From Natronorubrum tibetense GA33 (lineage in GTDB: Archaea > Halobacteriota > Halobacteria > Halobacteriales > Natrialbaceae), in contig NZ_KB913017.1 in the NCBI RefSeq assembly GCF_000383975.1, positions 2,159,527-2,223,526 of the forward strand: a stretch of 64,000 bases of DNA, given 5' to 3'. This document shows, one piece after another, positions 1-8,804 of the stretch. Position 1 is the first letter of the stretch. Each line of letters begins with the position of its first letter. The notes under the pieces are model-generated. The model saw only the letters and a list, made by a program, of their open reading frames with translations, was not told the DNA's origin and searched no databases. The position numbers and the translations under genes are program-made.

Positions 1-56
1 GCCCCAGCCGTTCGGGAATAACAGGATAGAAGTTCGCGGTGCCCGAACGGACGAGC

Positions 57-1355
57 ATGTACGACCGGATCAAGGGCTTTCGTGACTTCTATCCCGGCGA
101 GATGGCCGCCAGACGGGCGACCATCGACGTCGTAGAGGACACCGCTCGCGGCTACGGCTTCCGCGAGATCGGGACGCCGGCCTTAGAGCGCGCCGAGCTG
201 TGGACCGACAAGAGCGGCGACGAGATCGTCGACGAACTCTATTCGTTCGAAGACCAGGGCGGTCGCCACGTCACGCTCACGCCGGAGTTGACGCCGACCG
301 TCGCGCGGATGGTCGTCGCGAAACAACAGGCGCTCTCGAAGCCGATCAAGTGGTTCTCGACGCGGCCGTTCTGGCGCTACGAGCAGGTCCAGCAGGGCCG
401 CCAGCGTGAGTTCTACCAGACCAACGTCGACATCTTCGGCTCCTCGGAGCCCGAAGCCGACGCCGAGATTCTGGCGTGGGCCGCCGACGCGCTGACCGGG
501 CTCGGCCTGACGGGCGAGCAGTTCGAATTCCGCATCTCCCACCGGGACATTCTGGGCGGCGTCCTCGAGAGCTACGATACCGAGGTCGACACCGAAGCCG
601 CGATCCGCGCGGTCGACAAATCGGACAAGATCTCGCAGGTGGAGTACCACGACCTGCTGATCGGCGCCGGGCTGACGGCCGACCAGGCCGCCGAGTTCGA
701 CGACCTGATCGCGGGCGGCGACCTCGAGGACGTCGAAGCGTTCGCCGACACCGAGCGCGTGACCGACGCCGTCGAGAACCTCCAAAACGTGCTCGCCGCC
801 GCAGAGGACTTCGGCGCGCGGGAGTACTGTACGATCTCGCTCGAGACGGCGCGCGGACTCGACTACTACACCGGCGTCGTCTTCGAGTGCTTCGATTCGA
901 CCGGGGAGGTCTCGCGGTCGATCTTCGGCGGCGGCCGCTACGACGACCTGATCGAGAGCTTCGGCGGCCAGCCCACGCCCGCGGTCGGCGTCGCGCCCGG
1001 CCACGCCACGCTGTCGCTTTTGTGCCAGCGTGCGGGCGTCTGGCCCGAGGAGGAAGTGACCACGGACTACTACGTCCTCCAGATCGGTGACACGCGGACG
1101 GAGGCCGCTCGGATCTCCCGGGAGCTTCGTGAGGCGGGGCACGTCGTCGAGACCGACGTCGCCGGTCGATCCTTCGGCGCACAGTTGAATTACGCCGACT
1201 CGATCAATGCCGAAACCGTCGTCATCGTCGGCGAGCAGGACCTCGCAAACGACGAGGTCACGATCAAAGACATGGAGTCGGGCGACCAGACGCAGGTGCC
1301 GGTTGATTCCTTCCCCGGCGACCTCGAGCGGCCGACGTTCGACGATCTCGAGTAG
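57..1355 (+). CDS. hisS: histidyl-tRNA synthetase
   Basis: Class II aminoacyl-tRNA synthetase that charges tRNA-His with histidine in the cytoplasm, 432 aa, the normal length for the family. Visible signatures are motif 2 with the FWRYE start, the histidine-specific LDYYTG segment near residue 270 and the motif 3 region GGGRYDDL, followed by a C-terminal anticodon-binding domain. The ATG at 57 is chosen because the protein then begins MYDRIKGFRDFYP as in relatives; a GTG at 39 would add six residues. The gene stands alone here, with the upstream context outside the window. Confidence 0.96.
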   Translation: MYDRIKGFRDFYPGEMAARRATIDVVEDTARGYGFREIGTPALERAELWTDKSGDEIVDELYSFEDQGGRHVTLTPELTPTVARMVVAKQQALSKPIKWFSTRPFWRYEQVQQGRQREFYQTNVDIFGSSEPEADAEILAWAADALTGLGLTGEQFEFRISHRDILGGVLESYDTEVDTEAAIRAVDKSDKISQVEYHDLLIGAGLTADQAAEFDDLIAGGDLEDVEAFADTERVTDAVENLQNVLAAAEDFGAREYCTISLETARGLDYYTGVVFECFDSTGEVSRSIFGGGRYDDLIESFGGQPTPAVGVAPGHATLSLLCQRAGVWPEEEVTTDYYVLQIGDTRTEAARISRELREAGHVVETDVAGRSFGAQLNYADSINAETVVIVGEQDLANDEVTIKDMESGDQTQVPVDSFPGDLERPTFDDLE

Positions 1356-1575
1356 GCACTCCCCGGCTGCCGGTCGCCGATCTCGAATAGGCACCCCTTT
1401 GTCAGTCGACAATTCCGAGCGGGCCTGGTCAGCTCGAGAGTCACGTGGGTGGAATCGTCCGCAGCCGATCCCTGTTCTTCGGCAGCGACTACCCGTGTTC
1501 GCGACGGTTCCAGAAGTCGTGACGCGCCGATAGCGTCGAGAGCGAGCCGTTCGATCGGGCCATGGCTGTCTCGAC

Positions 1576-1713
1576 TTAGTGGTCGATCATCGCCCGGTTG
1601 AGATCGGTGCTCGAGTCCTCGTCCGCTCGTCGCTCCCACTCACACGCCGCACAGTACGCGATCGGCACGGTCGGTGATTCGGTGTCGATCGACTCAACGA
1701 TGGGCCTTGACAT
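1576..1713 (-). CDS. small CxxC protein, probably truncated
   Basis: A 45-aa reading frame starting MSRPIVESIDTE with a CAACEW zinc-knuckle-like motif at residues 21-26 and an LNRAMIDH end. Small haloarchaeal proteins of this kind usually continue through an 'IDH-Y-VETGH' type end. Here the expected Tyr codon is TAA, and the in-frame codons after the stop still read VETA. That suggests a nonsense mutation or a genuinely short variant. It lies alone between hisS and the sulfatase gene. Function unknown. The family resemblance is from memory of similar haloarchaeal proteins and is an inference. Confidence 0.5.
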   Translation of the reverse strand: MSRPIVESIDTESPTVPIAYCAACEWERRADEDSSTDLNRAMIDH

Positions 1714-1809
1714 AGACGGACGTTATGCTGCGAATCTCGCCTGCGGCGCTTCGCGTTCGGCTCCACTGCAGCCCCCAGCGTTAACTACGGCGTCGGCGTA
1801 GCACGCCCG

Positions 1810-3315
1810 ATGGCCGACAGCCGACCGAACGTCCTCTTCGTCCTCACCGATCAGGAGCGATACGACTGTAGCGCCCCCGACGGGCCGCCGGTCGAGACGC
1901 CGACGTTGGACCGGCTCTCGAGCGAAGGCGTGCGCTTCTCGCAGGCGTTTACCCCGATCAGCATCTGTACGAGCGCCCGCGCGTCGCTCATGACCGGGCA
2001 GTTCCCCCACGGACACGGGATGCTCAACAACAGCCACGAGGCCGACGCGATTCGGCCGAATCTCCCACCCGAGATGGAGACGTTCTCCGAACTGCTGGCC
2101 GAGGGTGGTTACGACCTGAGTTACACTGGAAAGTGGCACGTCGGCCGCGATCAGACGCCCGAGGACTTCGGCTTCTCGTATCTCGGCGGCAGCGACACAC
2201 ACCACGACGACATCGACGACGCGTTCCGCGAGTACCGCGAGGAGCGCGGCGTGCCGCTCGGCGAGGTCGATCTCGAGGAAGAACTGTACACCGGAAGCGA
2301 TCCTCGAGACGCCAGCGAGGGGACGTTCGTGGCCGCCAAAACACCGGTCGATGTCGAGGAGACCCGCGCGTACTTTCTCGCGGAGCGGACGATCGACGCG
2401 ATCGAAGCCCACGCCGTGGGCGGTCGAGCGGACGGCGAAACCGACAGCGGGAGCGACGACGCACCCTTCTTCCACCGCGCGGACTTCTACGGCCCGCACC
2501 ACCCCTACGTCGTCCCCGAACCCTACGCCTCGATGTACGATCTCGAGGCGATCGAACCGCCAGCAAGCTACGCCGAGACCTTCGAGGGCAAACCGCAGGT
2601 CCACGAGAACTACCTGCACTACCGCGGTGCAGACGGCTTCGACTGGGACCACTGGGCCGAAGCGACCGCGAAGTACTGGGGGTTCGTCACACTGATCGAC
2701 GACCAACTCGAGCGGGTTCTCGAGGCGCTCGAGGAGTACGGACTCGCGGACGAGACGGTCGTCGTCCACGCCTCTGATCACGGCGACTTCGTCGGCGCTC
2801 ACCGCCAGTTCAACAAAGGACCGCTGATGTACGATGACACCTATCGGATCCCATTACAGGTGCGCTGGCCCGGCGTCGTCGAGCCAGGAGCGGTCTGCGA
2901 GGCACCCGTCCACCTTCACGATCTGGCGGCGACGTTCCTCGAGATGGGGAATGTGGCGGTTCCGGACAACTTCGACTCGCGGAGTCTCGTACCGCTGCTC
3001 GAATCCGGCGGCGATCCGGACGCCGTCTCTGGGGGATGGCCCGACTCCGTTTTCGCGCAGTACCACGGCGACGAGTTCGGACTCTACACCCAGCGGATGG
3101 TCCGAACGCGGCGGTTCAAGTACGTCTACAACGGGCCGGATGTCGACGAACTGTACGATCTCGAGGGCGACCCCGCCGAACTGCAGAACCTGATCGACCA
3201 CCCCGAGTACGGCGAGGTGCGCCGGAAGCTGCGCGAGCGATTGATCGAGTGGATGGAGAAGACAGAGGACCCGAACCAGGGCTGGGTGCCAGACGTGCTC
3301 AGAAACGCGTCGTGA
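1810..3315 (+). CDS. sulfatase family hydrolase (alkaline phosphatase superfamily)
   Basis: A 501-aa sulfatase-type hydrolase predicted to cleave sulfate or related esters. The N-terminus has the metal-binding strand RPNVLFVLTDQ. The sulfatase signature CTSAR has Cys53, which in type I sulfatases is converted to formylglycine, and Arg57. A second metal-binding segment, HASDHGDFVGAH, lies at about residues 318-329. No signal peptide is seen, so it is probably cytoplasmic; the true substrate cannot be told from sequence. It starts at ATG 1810 about 100 bp downstream of the divergent small CxxC frame. The C-terminal DELYDLEGDPAELQNL segment is typical of the family. Confidence 0.9.
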   Translation: MADSRPNVLFVLTDQERYDCSAPDGPPVETPTLDRLSSEGVRFSQAFTPISICTSARASLMTGQFPHGHGMLNNSHEADAIRPNLPPEMETFSELLAEGGYDLSYTGKWHVGRDQTPEDFGFSYLGGSDTHHDDIDDAFREYREERGVPLGEVDLEEELYTGSDPRDASEGTFVAAKTPVDVEETRAYFLAERTIDAIEAHAVGGRADGETDSGSDDAPFFHRADFYGPHHPYVVPEPYASMYDLEAIEPPASYAETFEGKPQVHENYLHYRGADGFDWDHWAEATAKYWGFVTLIDDQLERVLEALEEYGLADETVVVHASDHGDFVGAHRQFNKGPLMYDDTYRIPLQVRWPGVVEPGAVCEAPVHLHDLAATFLEMGNVAVPDNFDSRSLVPLLESGGDPDAVSGGWPDSVFAQYHGDEFGLYTQRMVRTRRFKYVYNGPDVDELYDLEGDPAELQNLIDHPEYGEVRRKLRERLIEWMEKTEDPNQGWVPDVLRNAS

Positions 3316-3591
3316 CGATATCCGGAGAAACGATCGTCCACGTCGATCACCGGCTATCCACGTCCATTACTGACTTTCCACATGTGGTGGCGCGCGCTGT
3401 CGACGGACCCGAACGCGGTGAGGGTCCGTCTACGATATTGCGCGAGGGATGAGCGAGTGCAACGAGCGAATCGGTTGGGGAGGACGTGGCGCTCATCGTT
3501 GCCAGTATGAGAGTCGTTCGAGTCCCTCGTCCGTTGCTCTAATCCGACTCGAGTCGTTACTAGCCGTTCCAAACCCAGCTGAGATGACCGT

Positions 3592-4035
3592 TCACTCGAG
3601 AAGGAGACGCTCCCGTTCGAACCGACCCGCACCCTCGTCCTCCCGCCAGCGCCACGACCCGACCGCTAACGGCTCGAGCGAGACGATCAGATACGATCGA
3701 TCGGGCCAGGTCGCCTGCGCTTCGTCAGTCGCGCTGGGTCGCGATGGCCCCCGCGGATGGGAGTGATAGAAGCCGACGATCTCCTCGCCGCGGTCCTCGA
3801 GTTCCTCAAAAATCTCGAGTTGAGCCTCGGGATCGATCCGATACCGCGTGCGCGGCGTCTCGGCGACGTTTTCGGCGGTATACTGCGAACGAACGCGGCT
3901 CCGGCCGTCGGGGGCGGGGTCGTACTCGCCGCCGAAGATCCCGCAGATCTCCTCTGGCTGGCCCTCACGAGCACGCTCGAGGATCCGATTTCGAATCGCG
4001 GTCGGGACGACGAGTTCGTGTGGTGAACTGCTCAC
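3592..4035 (-). CDS. JAMM/MPN+ metalloprotease, likely desampylase
   Basis: A 147-aa single-domain JAMM protein. The zinc site is visible as Glu in PEEICGIFGG and the HSHP...S..D signature (YHSHPRGPSRPSATD). Archaeal one-domain JAMM enzymes such as HvJAMM1 of Haloferax remove ubiquitin-like SAMP proteins from targets, so desampylation is the likely role. The start is GTG 4035, which overlaps the TGA of the upstream BtuF-like gene by four bases (GTGA), indicating translational coupling. The longer open frame extending to 4476 is only the unused extension through the neighbour. Confidence 0.85.
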   Translation of the reverse strand: MSSSPHELVVPTAIRNRILERAREGQPEEICGIFGGEYDPAPDGRSRVRSQYTAENVAETPRTRYRIDPEAQLEIFEELEDRGEEIVGFYHSHPRGPSRPSATDEAQATWPDRSYLIVSLEPLAVGSWRWREDEGAGRFERERLLLE

Positions 4036-4991
4036 GGTTTCGGCTCTGCGTTCGCTCCGCGTCGGTCCGTCAGGGTCTCGAATGGGACGGCGACCTCCTC
4101 GAGCGCAACTGGCGGCGCTCCCTCGTCGAACAGTTCGGGCTGGACGATCGGTGCCAGCGCCTCGAGGGTGTCCACCAGCCGCGGCCCCGGCCGGTTCAGG
4201 TAGTGGTGACCGTCCATCGCCCAGACGCGGCCCTCCCGAACCGCTGTAAGGTCCTCCCAGCCCTCGCGCTCGGTGAGATCCGCCGCATTCTCGGCGGTCT
4301 GTGTGAGGCCGAAGCCACAGGGCGCGACGACGATCAGTTCGGGATCGTACTCGCGAATATCGGTCCACTCGCGAGGCCTCGAGCGCTCCCCCGGATCGGC
4401 CAATCCGTACGTCCCGCCGGCCCACTCGACCAGGTCGGCCGTCCAGTGGCCCGCGATCATGGCGGGGTCGGTCCAATCGAAGATGGCGACGCGCGGGCGT
4501 TCAGCGGGCTCGAGGTCGGCGGTTCGGTTTCGAACGGCGTCGATTCGCGACTCGAGGTCGGCACGGACCTCGCGGGCGCGGTCCTCGCGGCCCGTGGCGC
4601 GGCCGATTCGCTCGAGGTCGGAGAGCACGTCCGCGACGCTGTGGGGGTCGGTGGTGATGATTTCGGGGTTCGCGTCGATCTGCTCGACGGCGTTCTCGAT
4701 GACCGCTTCGTCGACCGCACAGACGTCACACATCCCCTGGGTGACGATCAGGTCCGGCTCGAGGTCCTCGAGGAGTTCGGTGTCGACGCTGTAGACGCCC
4801 GCTTCGGAATTGTCGAGCACCTGCTGGTCGATCTCGCCACTCGAGGCCTCGGCGTCGATTCTCGAGGCGGTGACAGACGGGAGATCCTCGACACCGGGTG
4901 GGTAGTCACACTCGTGGGAAACGCCGACCGGCTCTATGCCGAGCGCGGCCACGGTCTCGGTCGCCGAAGGGAGCGTCGTGACGATTCGCAT
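4032..4991 (-). CDS. BtuF-like cobalamin/siderophore-type substrate-binding protein
   Basis: A 319-aa protein of the periplasmic-binding fold used by vitamin B12 and iron-siderophore ABC importers. It begins MRIVTTLPSATETVAALGIE without a signal peptide, as in the cytosolic-looking 'cobalamin-binding protein' family, so a role in transport is less certain than the fold. Conserved features are the SHECDYPP loop, the CDVC cysteine pair in TQGMCDVC and the MDGHHYLNRPGPR segment near the end. No permease or ATPase is next to it. It is joined to the JAMM gene by a four-base overlap, and a decayed partial copy of it lies about 350 bp upstream. Confidence 0.85.
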   Translation of the reverse strand: MRIVTTLPSATETVAALGIEPVGVSHECDYPPGVEDLPSVTASRIDAEASSGEIDQQVLDNSEAGVYSVDTELLEDLEPDLIVTQGMCDVCAVDEAVIENAVEQIDANPEIITTDPHSVADVLSDLERIGRATGREDRAREVRADLESRIDAVRNRTADLEPAERPRVAIFDWTDPAMIAGHWTADLVEWAGGTYGLADPGERSRPREWTDIREYDPELIVVAPCGFGLTQTAENAADLTEREGWEDLTAVREGRVWAMDGHHYLNRPGPRLVDTLEALAPIVQPELFDEGAPPVALEEVAVPFETLTDRRGANAEPKP

Positions 4992-5144
4992 GGATTCACG
5001 GTAGGTCACGCACGGCAAAAAGGGCCCTCCCTCACTGCGATACGAGACCTGGTGGGGAGAGCGCACCGCGGACTGGTTTCGACCGGTACGAACGATTCGG
5101 ATCTATTTTCAAACCCCTCTCTGATAGATAATACACTGAAAGCC

Positions 5145-5360
5145 ATGGATACGATCGCAGAGCGGATTCGTCCGGAAGCGTCGCAGCGAGCAGTCGACAA
5201 AGCCGGTCACTATGCGTTCTGGCTGCTCCTCACCGTGGTCGGCGCGGACGCGATATTTGAGTTCGTTCCCGAGCAGTCAACGAGTACGATCTATCTGCTC
5301 GCTGGAACGGGCGTGTTCTGCGTATCGCTCCTCGTGGTTGGACTCATTGACAGCGATTGA
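5145..5360 (+). CDS. small two-helix membrane protein
   Basis: A 71-aa protein starting MDTIAERIRPEASQRAVDKAGHYAFW. Two hydrophobic stretches, roughly residues 25-42 and 47-66, should span the membrane, with a short exoplasmic loop FVPEQSTST between them. The start is ATG 5145; the much longer upstream open frame is antisense to the BtuF-like gene and is not used. It ends inside the downstream edge of the decayed BtuF copy. Such short two-helix proteins are common in haloarchaea; function unknown. Confidence 0.7.
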   Translation: MDTIAERIRPEASQRAVDKAGHYAFWLLLTVVGADAIFEFVPEQSTSTIYLLAGTGVFCVSLLVVGLIDSD

Positions 5361-5612
5361 CGCAGCGGTCACTCGAGTCACGGTACACACATCGCACATT
5401 CCTTTGCGTGACAGTCAGGTTCGACTCGAGGGACTCGAGAAGATTCACGTCGACGTCGTAGACGTCCGCATCGTTTTCGGCGGTTTCGAGGTTCTGTTGG
5501 CCGATCTTGCCGCTCGATGCCTCGTCGTTGATTCTCGAGTCGATAACCGACGGGAAATGCTCGATACCGGGCTGGGCGGTCGCACTCGTTGTATGACCAA
5601 ACGCAACGGACT
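5344..5612 (-). pseudogene. decayed partial duplicate of the BtuF-like gene
   Basis: The minus strand encodes a fragment matching residues about 28-105 of the BtuF-like protein at 4032-4991, including PSV.SRI..EASSG.I.QQ and VY.VD..LLE.LE. The reading frame is broken. SYNECD, matching SHECDY, is in another frame than the text before and after it. A one-base insertion after LTVTQ moves the GMCDVC match out of frame. There is no N-terminal start region and no C-terminal half. It is a remnant of a partial duplication. Confidence 0.8.
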
Positions 5613-5682
5613 CTCGATCGAAATCCTTCGGAATACTTGTGAAGAAAAACATTTACCGCTGTGATAAAAACATCCGGAGATA

Positions 5683-6402
5683 ATGGTCCCCTCCGTTCGC
5701 AGTCTCAAACAGTTTCTCCTGTCGCCAGCGTCGTTCTTCGACGAACGACCCCCGGCCGAAACGCTTCCAGTTGCGGCGGGAATCGTCGTGTTGTTCGCTC
5801 TCTGTTTCGGTGGTTCGATTCTGCTTATCGGGACGATGCTCGCTGGTTCGGTGGACGGAACGGTCACCATGGATAACCCGGATCGACCGCCCGAACAGAT
5901 TTGCAACACGCACGAGGGGATGATGAACAGCTGCAACGAACCCGAGACGATCGAACGCGATATGGGTACGATGGCACAGGAAGCGGTGCACGACTTCCTC
6001 TGGGTCGCACTGATCGGACCGTTCGTGCTCTGGCTCGTCGGCGGTGTGGTGCTGTTCGGAGCCGGGCGGCTCGCGAACGGCGATCCATCGTTCGCGGGCT
6101 CGCTGGCGCTCGCCGGCTGGGCGGCGCTCCCGGAGCTCTTCCGGCTCGCAGTCGGACTCGGCGGGTTATGGATCGCCCTCGAGAGCGTGACGATTACTGA
6201 TCCAGACCGGGCAGCAACCGTACTGGAGTCGTCGCTGGCTCCGGTACAGCCCGTGCTCGTGCTGGCGTCGCTCGTCACACTCGGCTGGCAGTGGTACCTG
6301 CTCACCGGCGGACTGACTCGAGAAGCGGAGATCTCTCGAGTTGCTGCTGGAGTCTGCGTCGGCGTTCCGCTGGGACTCTTCGGCCTGTTCGCTCTCCTGT
6401 AG
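5683..6402 (+). CDS. Yip1-domain membrane protein
   Basis: A 239-aa polytopic membrane protein. The N-terminus SLKQFLLSPASFFDERPP is the amphipathic lead typical of Yip1-family proteins, followed by about five hydrophobic segments (around residues 28-50, 104-122, 133-158, 185-205 and 220-239). The first loop contains two Cys (CNTHEGMMNSC) that could form an exoplasmic disulphide. Archaeal Yip1 proteins have no established function. Start ATG 5683. It stands alone between the BtuF fragment and the npdG gene. Confidence 0.8.
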   Translation: MVPSVRSLKQFLLSPASFFDERPPAETLPVAAGIVVLFALCFGGSILLIGTMLAGSVDGTVTMDNPDRPPEQICNTHEGMMNSCNEPETIERDMGTMAQEAVHDFLWVALIGPFVLWLVGGVVLFGAGRLANGDPSFAGSLALAGWAALPELFRLAVGLGGLWIALESVTITDPDRAATVLESSLAPVQPVLVLASLVTLGWQWYLLTGGLTREAEISRVAAGVCVGVPLGLFGLFALL

Positions 6403-6501
6403 CGGCTCACCTATCCCAGTCGGATCAAGAGGCAGGATCGTGAATTCGAGGACTTTTCAGCCATCCGTCCGTATCAGCTACCGATAAGCGAATTCCGGAT
6501 T

Positions 6502-7170
6502 TTAGTGGAACTTGACGCCGACGTCGTGCAGATCTTCGTTGTACTTCGCGATGTTGATGACGAGGGGGGTGACGCTCTCGACTTCGGCCGCGTTGGCGAG
6601 CGGGCCGACGTCGAGCGCACGCAGGCCGTCGATCTCGTTCGCGAGGTTGCGGACGGTCTCTTTCGCGTCGTCGTCGTTCGCGACGAGCAGCGTGTCGAGA
6701 TCGAGGTCGTTGTCCAGATCCGAGAGCGCATGGGCCGCGAGGTTGTGGAACGCGCCGACGACGGGCACCTCGTCGGGTGCGCGCTCGGCGACGAGTTCGG
6801 TGACGCTGCCGGTCCCCGGCGGGTGGTAGTGCAGGCCGTCCTCGTCGCCCTGCATGCCGACCGCGGGGGTGACCAGGATCGTCTCCGAGTCGAGGACGTC
6901 TTCGACGGCCTCGACGGTGTCGCCGACGTGGTAGGGCGGCACGCTGAGGATGACGACGTCCGCGCGGTCGGCCGCCATCTCGTTCCCGAAGCCCTTGACG
7001 CTCGCGTCGACGCCGCGGTCCTCGAGTTCGTCCGTGTAGCTCTCGACCGCGTCCCGGGCCTTCTCCGGATCGCGCGAGCCGATGAGGACCTCGTGGTCCG
7101 TGTCGTGTGCAAAGCGCAGGGCCAGTCCCTGCCCGATGTCGCCGGTTCCGCCGAGTAGTGCGATTCGCAT
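6502..7170 (-). CDS. npdG: F420-dependent NADP reductase
   Basis: A 222-aa NADPH:F420 oxidoreductase that exchanges hydride between reduced coenzyme F420 and NADP in the cytosol. The N-terminal Rossmann motif is GGTGDIGQGLALRFA at residues 7-21, followed by the NADP-phosphate-binding GSRDPEKA. The conserved VPPYHVGDTVEAV and PAVGMQ segments and the VGAFHNLAAH segment are present. Start ATG 7170 gives the canonical MRIALLGGTGDIG. The longer open frame upstream is not needed. It fits with the LLM-class enzyme nearby, whose family includes F420 users, though that enzyme may use FMN. Confidence 0.93.
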   Translation of the reverse strand: MRIALLGGTGDIGQGLALRFAHDTDHEVLIGSRDPEKARDAVESYTDELEDRGVDASVKGFGNEMAADRADVVILSVPPYHVGDTVEAVEDVLDSETILVTPAVGMQGDEDGLHYHPPGTGSVTELVAERAPDEVPVVGAFHNLAAHALSDLDNDLDLDTLLVANDDDAKETVRNLANEIDGLRALDVGPLANAAEVESVTPLVINIAKYNEDLHDVGVKFH

Positions 7171-7283
7171 ACGCGACTCTCGGGTCGGCATCCGAATAAA
7201 AGGGTGGGAGGTCGGCCGATCTCGCCGGGTTCTCGGATCTCCTCGAGAGTCCAAACGCAGCGACCGAGAGCCGTCCGAACTCC

Positions 7284-7541
7284 CTACGGCGCTTCGTCTT
7301 CGTCGGGATTCATCGACGCGCCCAGCCCGCTATCGTACGCGTCGCGCTCCTCGACCTGTCGAATGCGTTGATCGAGACGATCCTCGAGTTCCCGCCGTCG
7401 CTCCTCGTCGACGTCCGCGGCGGTGTCGAGATCCGCGAGGTCCTGGCGCGTCGTTCGCAGCACGGAGAGGGCCTCTTCTTCCTCGAGATCGGTCGCGCGG
7501 TCGAGGTTCCGTTCGACGTCCTCGAGCGTGGTGTCGGTCAT
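7284..7541 (-). CDS. small acidic coiled-coil protein
   Basis: An 85-aa acidic protein beginning MTDTTLEDVERNLDRATDLEE. Most of it is predicted helix with heptad-like spacing of Leu and charged residues (residues 4-70), and the tail GLGASMNPDEDEAP is disordered. Start ATG 7541 is the first Met compatible with this conserved-looking N-terminus. Haloarchaeal genomes carry similar short proteins without a known role. It is convergent with nothing and lies between npdG and the LLM gene. Confidence 0.7.
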   Translation of the reverse strand: MTDTTLEDVERNLDRATDLEEEEALSVLRTTRQDLADLDTAADVDEERRRELEDRLDQRIRQVEERDAYDSGLGASMNPDEDEAP

Positions 7542-7683
7542 GCCTACGGTTTCGACGGGGAACGTCGTGAATGCTGGGCCGTCAGTGGTCGGGCGGGGCG
7601 GCCGTCGATAGGTCGTGGTTATGCCGGTCGTCGCCGGAGTCCGAATGCGCAGACACTTCCCGGATCGAACCCCACGAAGCGGT

Positions 7684-8721
7684 ATGGAACTCTCGATCGT
7701 CGATCTCGCACCGATACCGGAGGACGGCAGCGCGACGGAGGCGTTCGAGGGCACGGTCGAGCGTGCCCAGCAGGCCGAACGGCTCGGCTACTCGCGGTTC
7801 TGGGTCGCCGAACACCACGACTTCGCGCAGTCGATCGCGAGCACGACCCCGGAGGCGCTCATCCCGCACGTCGCCGCGAAGACGTCCGAGATCCAGGTCG
7901 GCTCCGGGACGGTGCTGCTCAACCACTACAGCCCGTACAAGGTCGCGGAGACGTTCAGCGTCCTCGACGCGCTCGCTCCCGGACGCATCGATCTCGGACT
8001 CGGGCGGGCAACGGGGAATCCCACGCGCGACTACGCCCTGCAGGTCGACCGCAGCGAGCGACGCCGCGGCGGGAGCGACCACCGAGCGAAGATCGACGAA
8101 GTCACGAAACACCTCTTCGACGGCTTCGCGGACGACCACCCGTTCAGCGGGCTGGATCTGCCCCGATCACAGGAGTCTGTCCCGGAGCCGTGGGTGCTGG
8201 GCTCGAGTCTCTCCAGCGCGAAGATCGCCGGCGAACTGGGGCTGCCGTACTGCTTCGCCGCGTTCATCAGGCCCGAACCTGCCGTGCGGGCGTTCGAGGT
8301 GTACCGGGAGCAGTTCGAACCGTCTTCCCACGGTGCCGGGCCGGAGGATCCACACGGCATGCTCGCGGTGAACGCTACCTGCGCCGAGACCGACGCGGAG
8401 GCCGCACGACTCCGCGCGACGACCGAAGCCTCCTCGCGGCTGCTCCGAAGCGGGCAAATGGATCGGCTACCGATCCGCTCCGTAGAGGAGGCGATCGACG
8501 TCCTCGGCGACGTTCCCGAGCCGACGCGGCTCCCGATCGAGCCCGGCGAGTGGCCGCGGGCGATCTCCGGGAGCCCGGAGACGATGCACGCGGTACTCGA
8601 GGAACTCACGGCACAGGTCGGCGTCGACGAGATCATCGTCCAGAACCAGATCGCCGATCCCGAGGATACGCTGCAGTCGCACGAATTGCTCGCCGACGCG
8701 GTCGGACTTTCCGCGCGGTGA
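7684..8721 (+). CDS. LLM-class flavin-dependent oxidoreductase
   Basis: A 345-aa luciferase-like monooxygenase family protein (TIM barrel binding FMN or F420). Recognisable parts are the N-terminal LSIVDLAPIPEDG, the RFWVAEHH motif at about residue 39, GSGTVLLNHYSPYKVAE, and GRIDLGLGRATGNP near residue 105. These match the group often named 'MsnO8/alkanal monooxygenase-like'. Start ATG 7684 is preferred over the upstream in-frame ATG because MELSIVDL is the usual N-terminus. Substrate unknown; cofactor could be FMN or F420. Confidence 0.88.
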   Translation: MELSIVDLAPIPEDGSATEAFEGTVERAQQAERLGYSRFWVAEHHDFAQSIASTTPEALIPHVAAKTSEIQVGSGTVLLNHYSPYKVAETFSVLDALAPGRIDLGLGRATGNPTRDYALQVDRSERRRGGSDHRAKIDEVTKHLFDGFADDHPFSGLDLPRSQESVPEPWVLGSSLSSAKIAGELGLPYCFAAFIRPEPAVRAFEVYREQFEPSSHGAGPEDPHGMLAVNATCAETDAEAARLRATTEASSRLLRSGQMDRLPIRSVEEAIDVLGDVPEPTRLPIEPGEWPRAISGSPETMHAVLEELTAQVGVDEIIVQNQIADPEDTLQSHELLADAVGLSAR

Positions 8722-8775
8722 CGGCGAGACCGCAAGCGGCGAGGGCTCCGAGGCATCGACAGTCGCACGAAAAAA

Positions 8776-8781
8776 TTTATT
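8776..8781 (+). promoter_or_regulatory. TATA box of the lipoprotein gene
   Basis: TTTATT in an A-rich context, about 24-29 bp upstream of the ATG at 8805. This is the spacing expected for a leaderless or near-leaderless haloarchaeal transcript. Confidence 0.55.
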
Positions 8782-8804
8782 CTCTCACACAGGTTAGCGT
8801 CGGT

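Noticed and set aside
3592-4476. A 294-aa version of the JAMM protein
   Set aside because: The extra 147 residues overlap the BtuF-like gene and lack family features; GTG 4035 gives the proper start.
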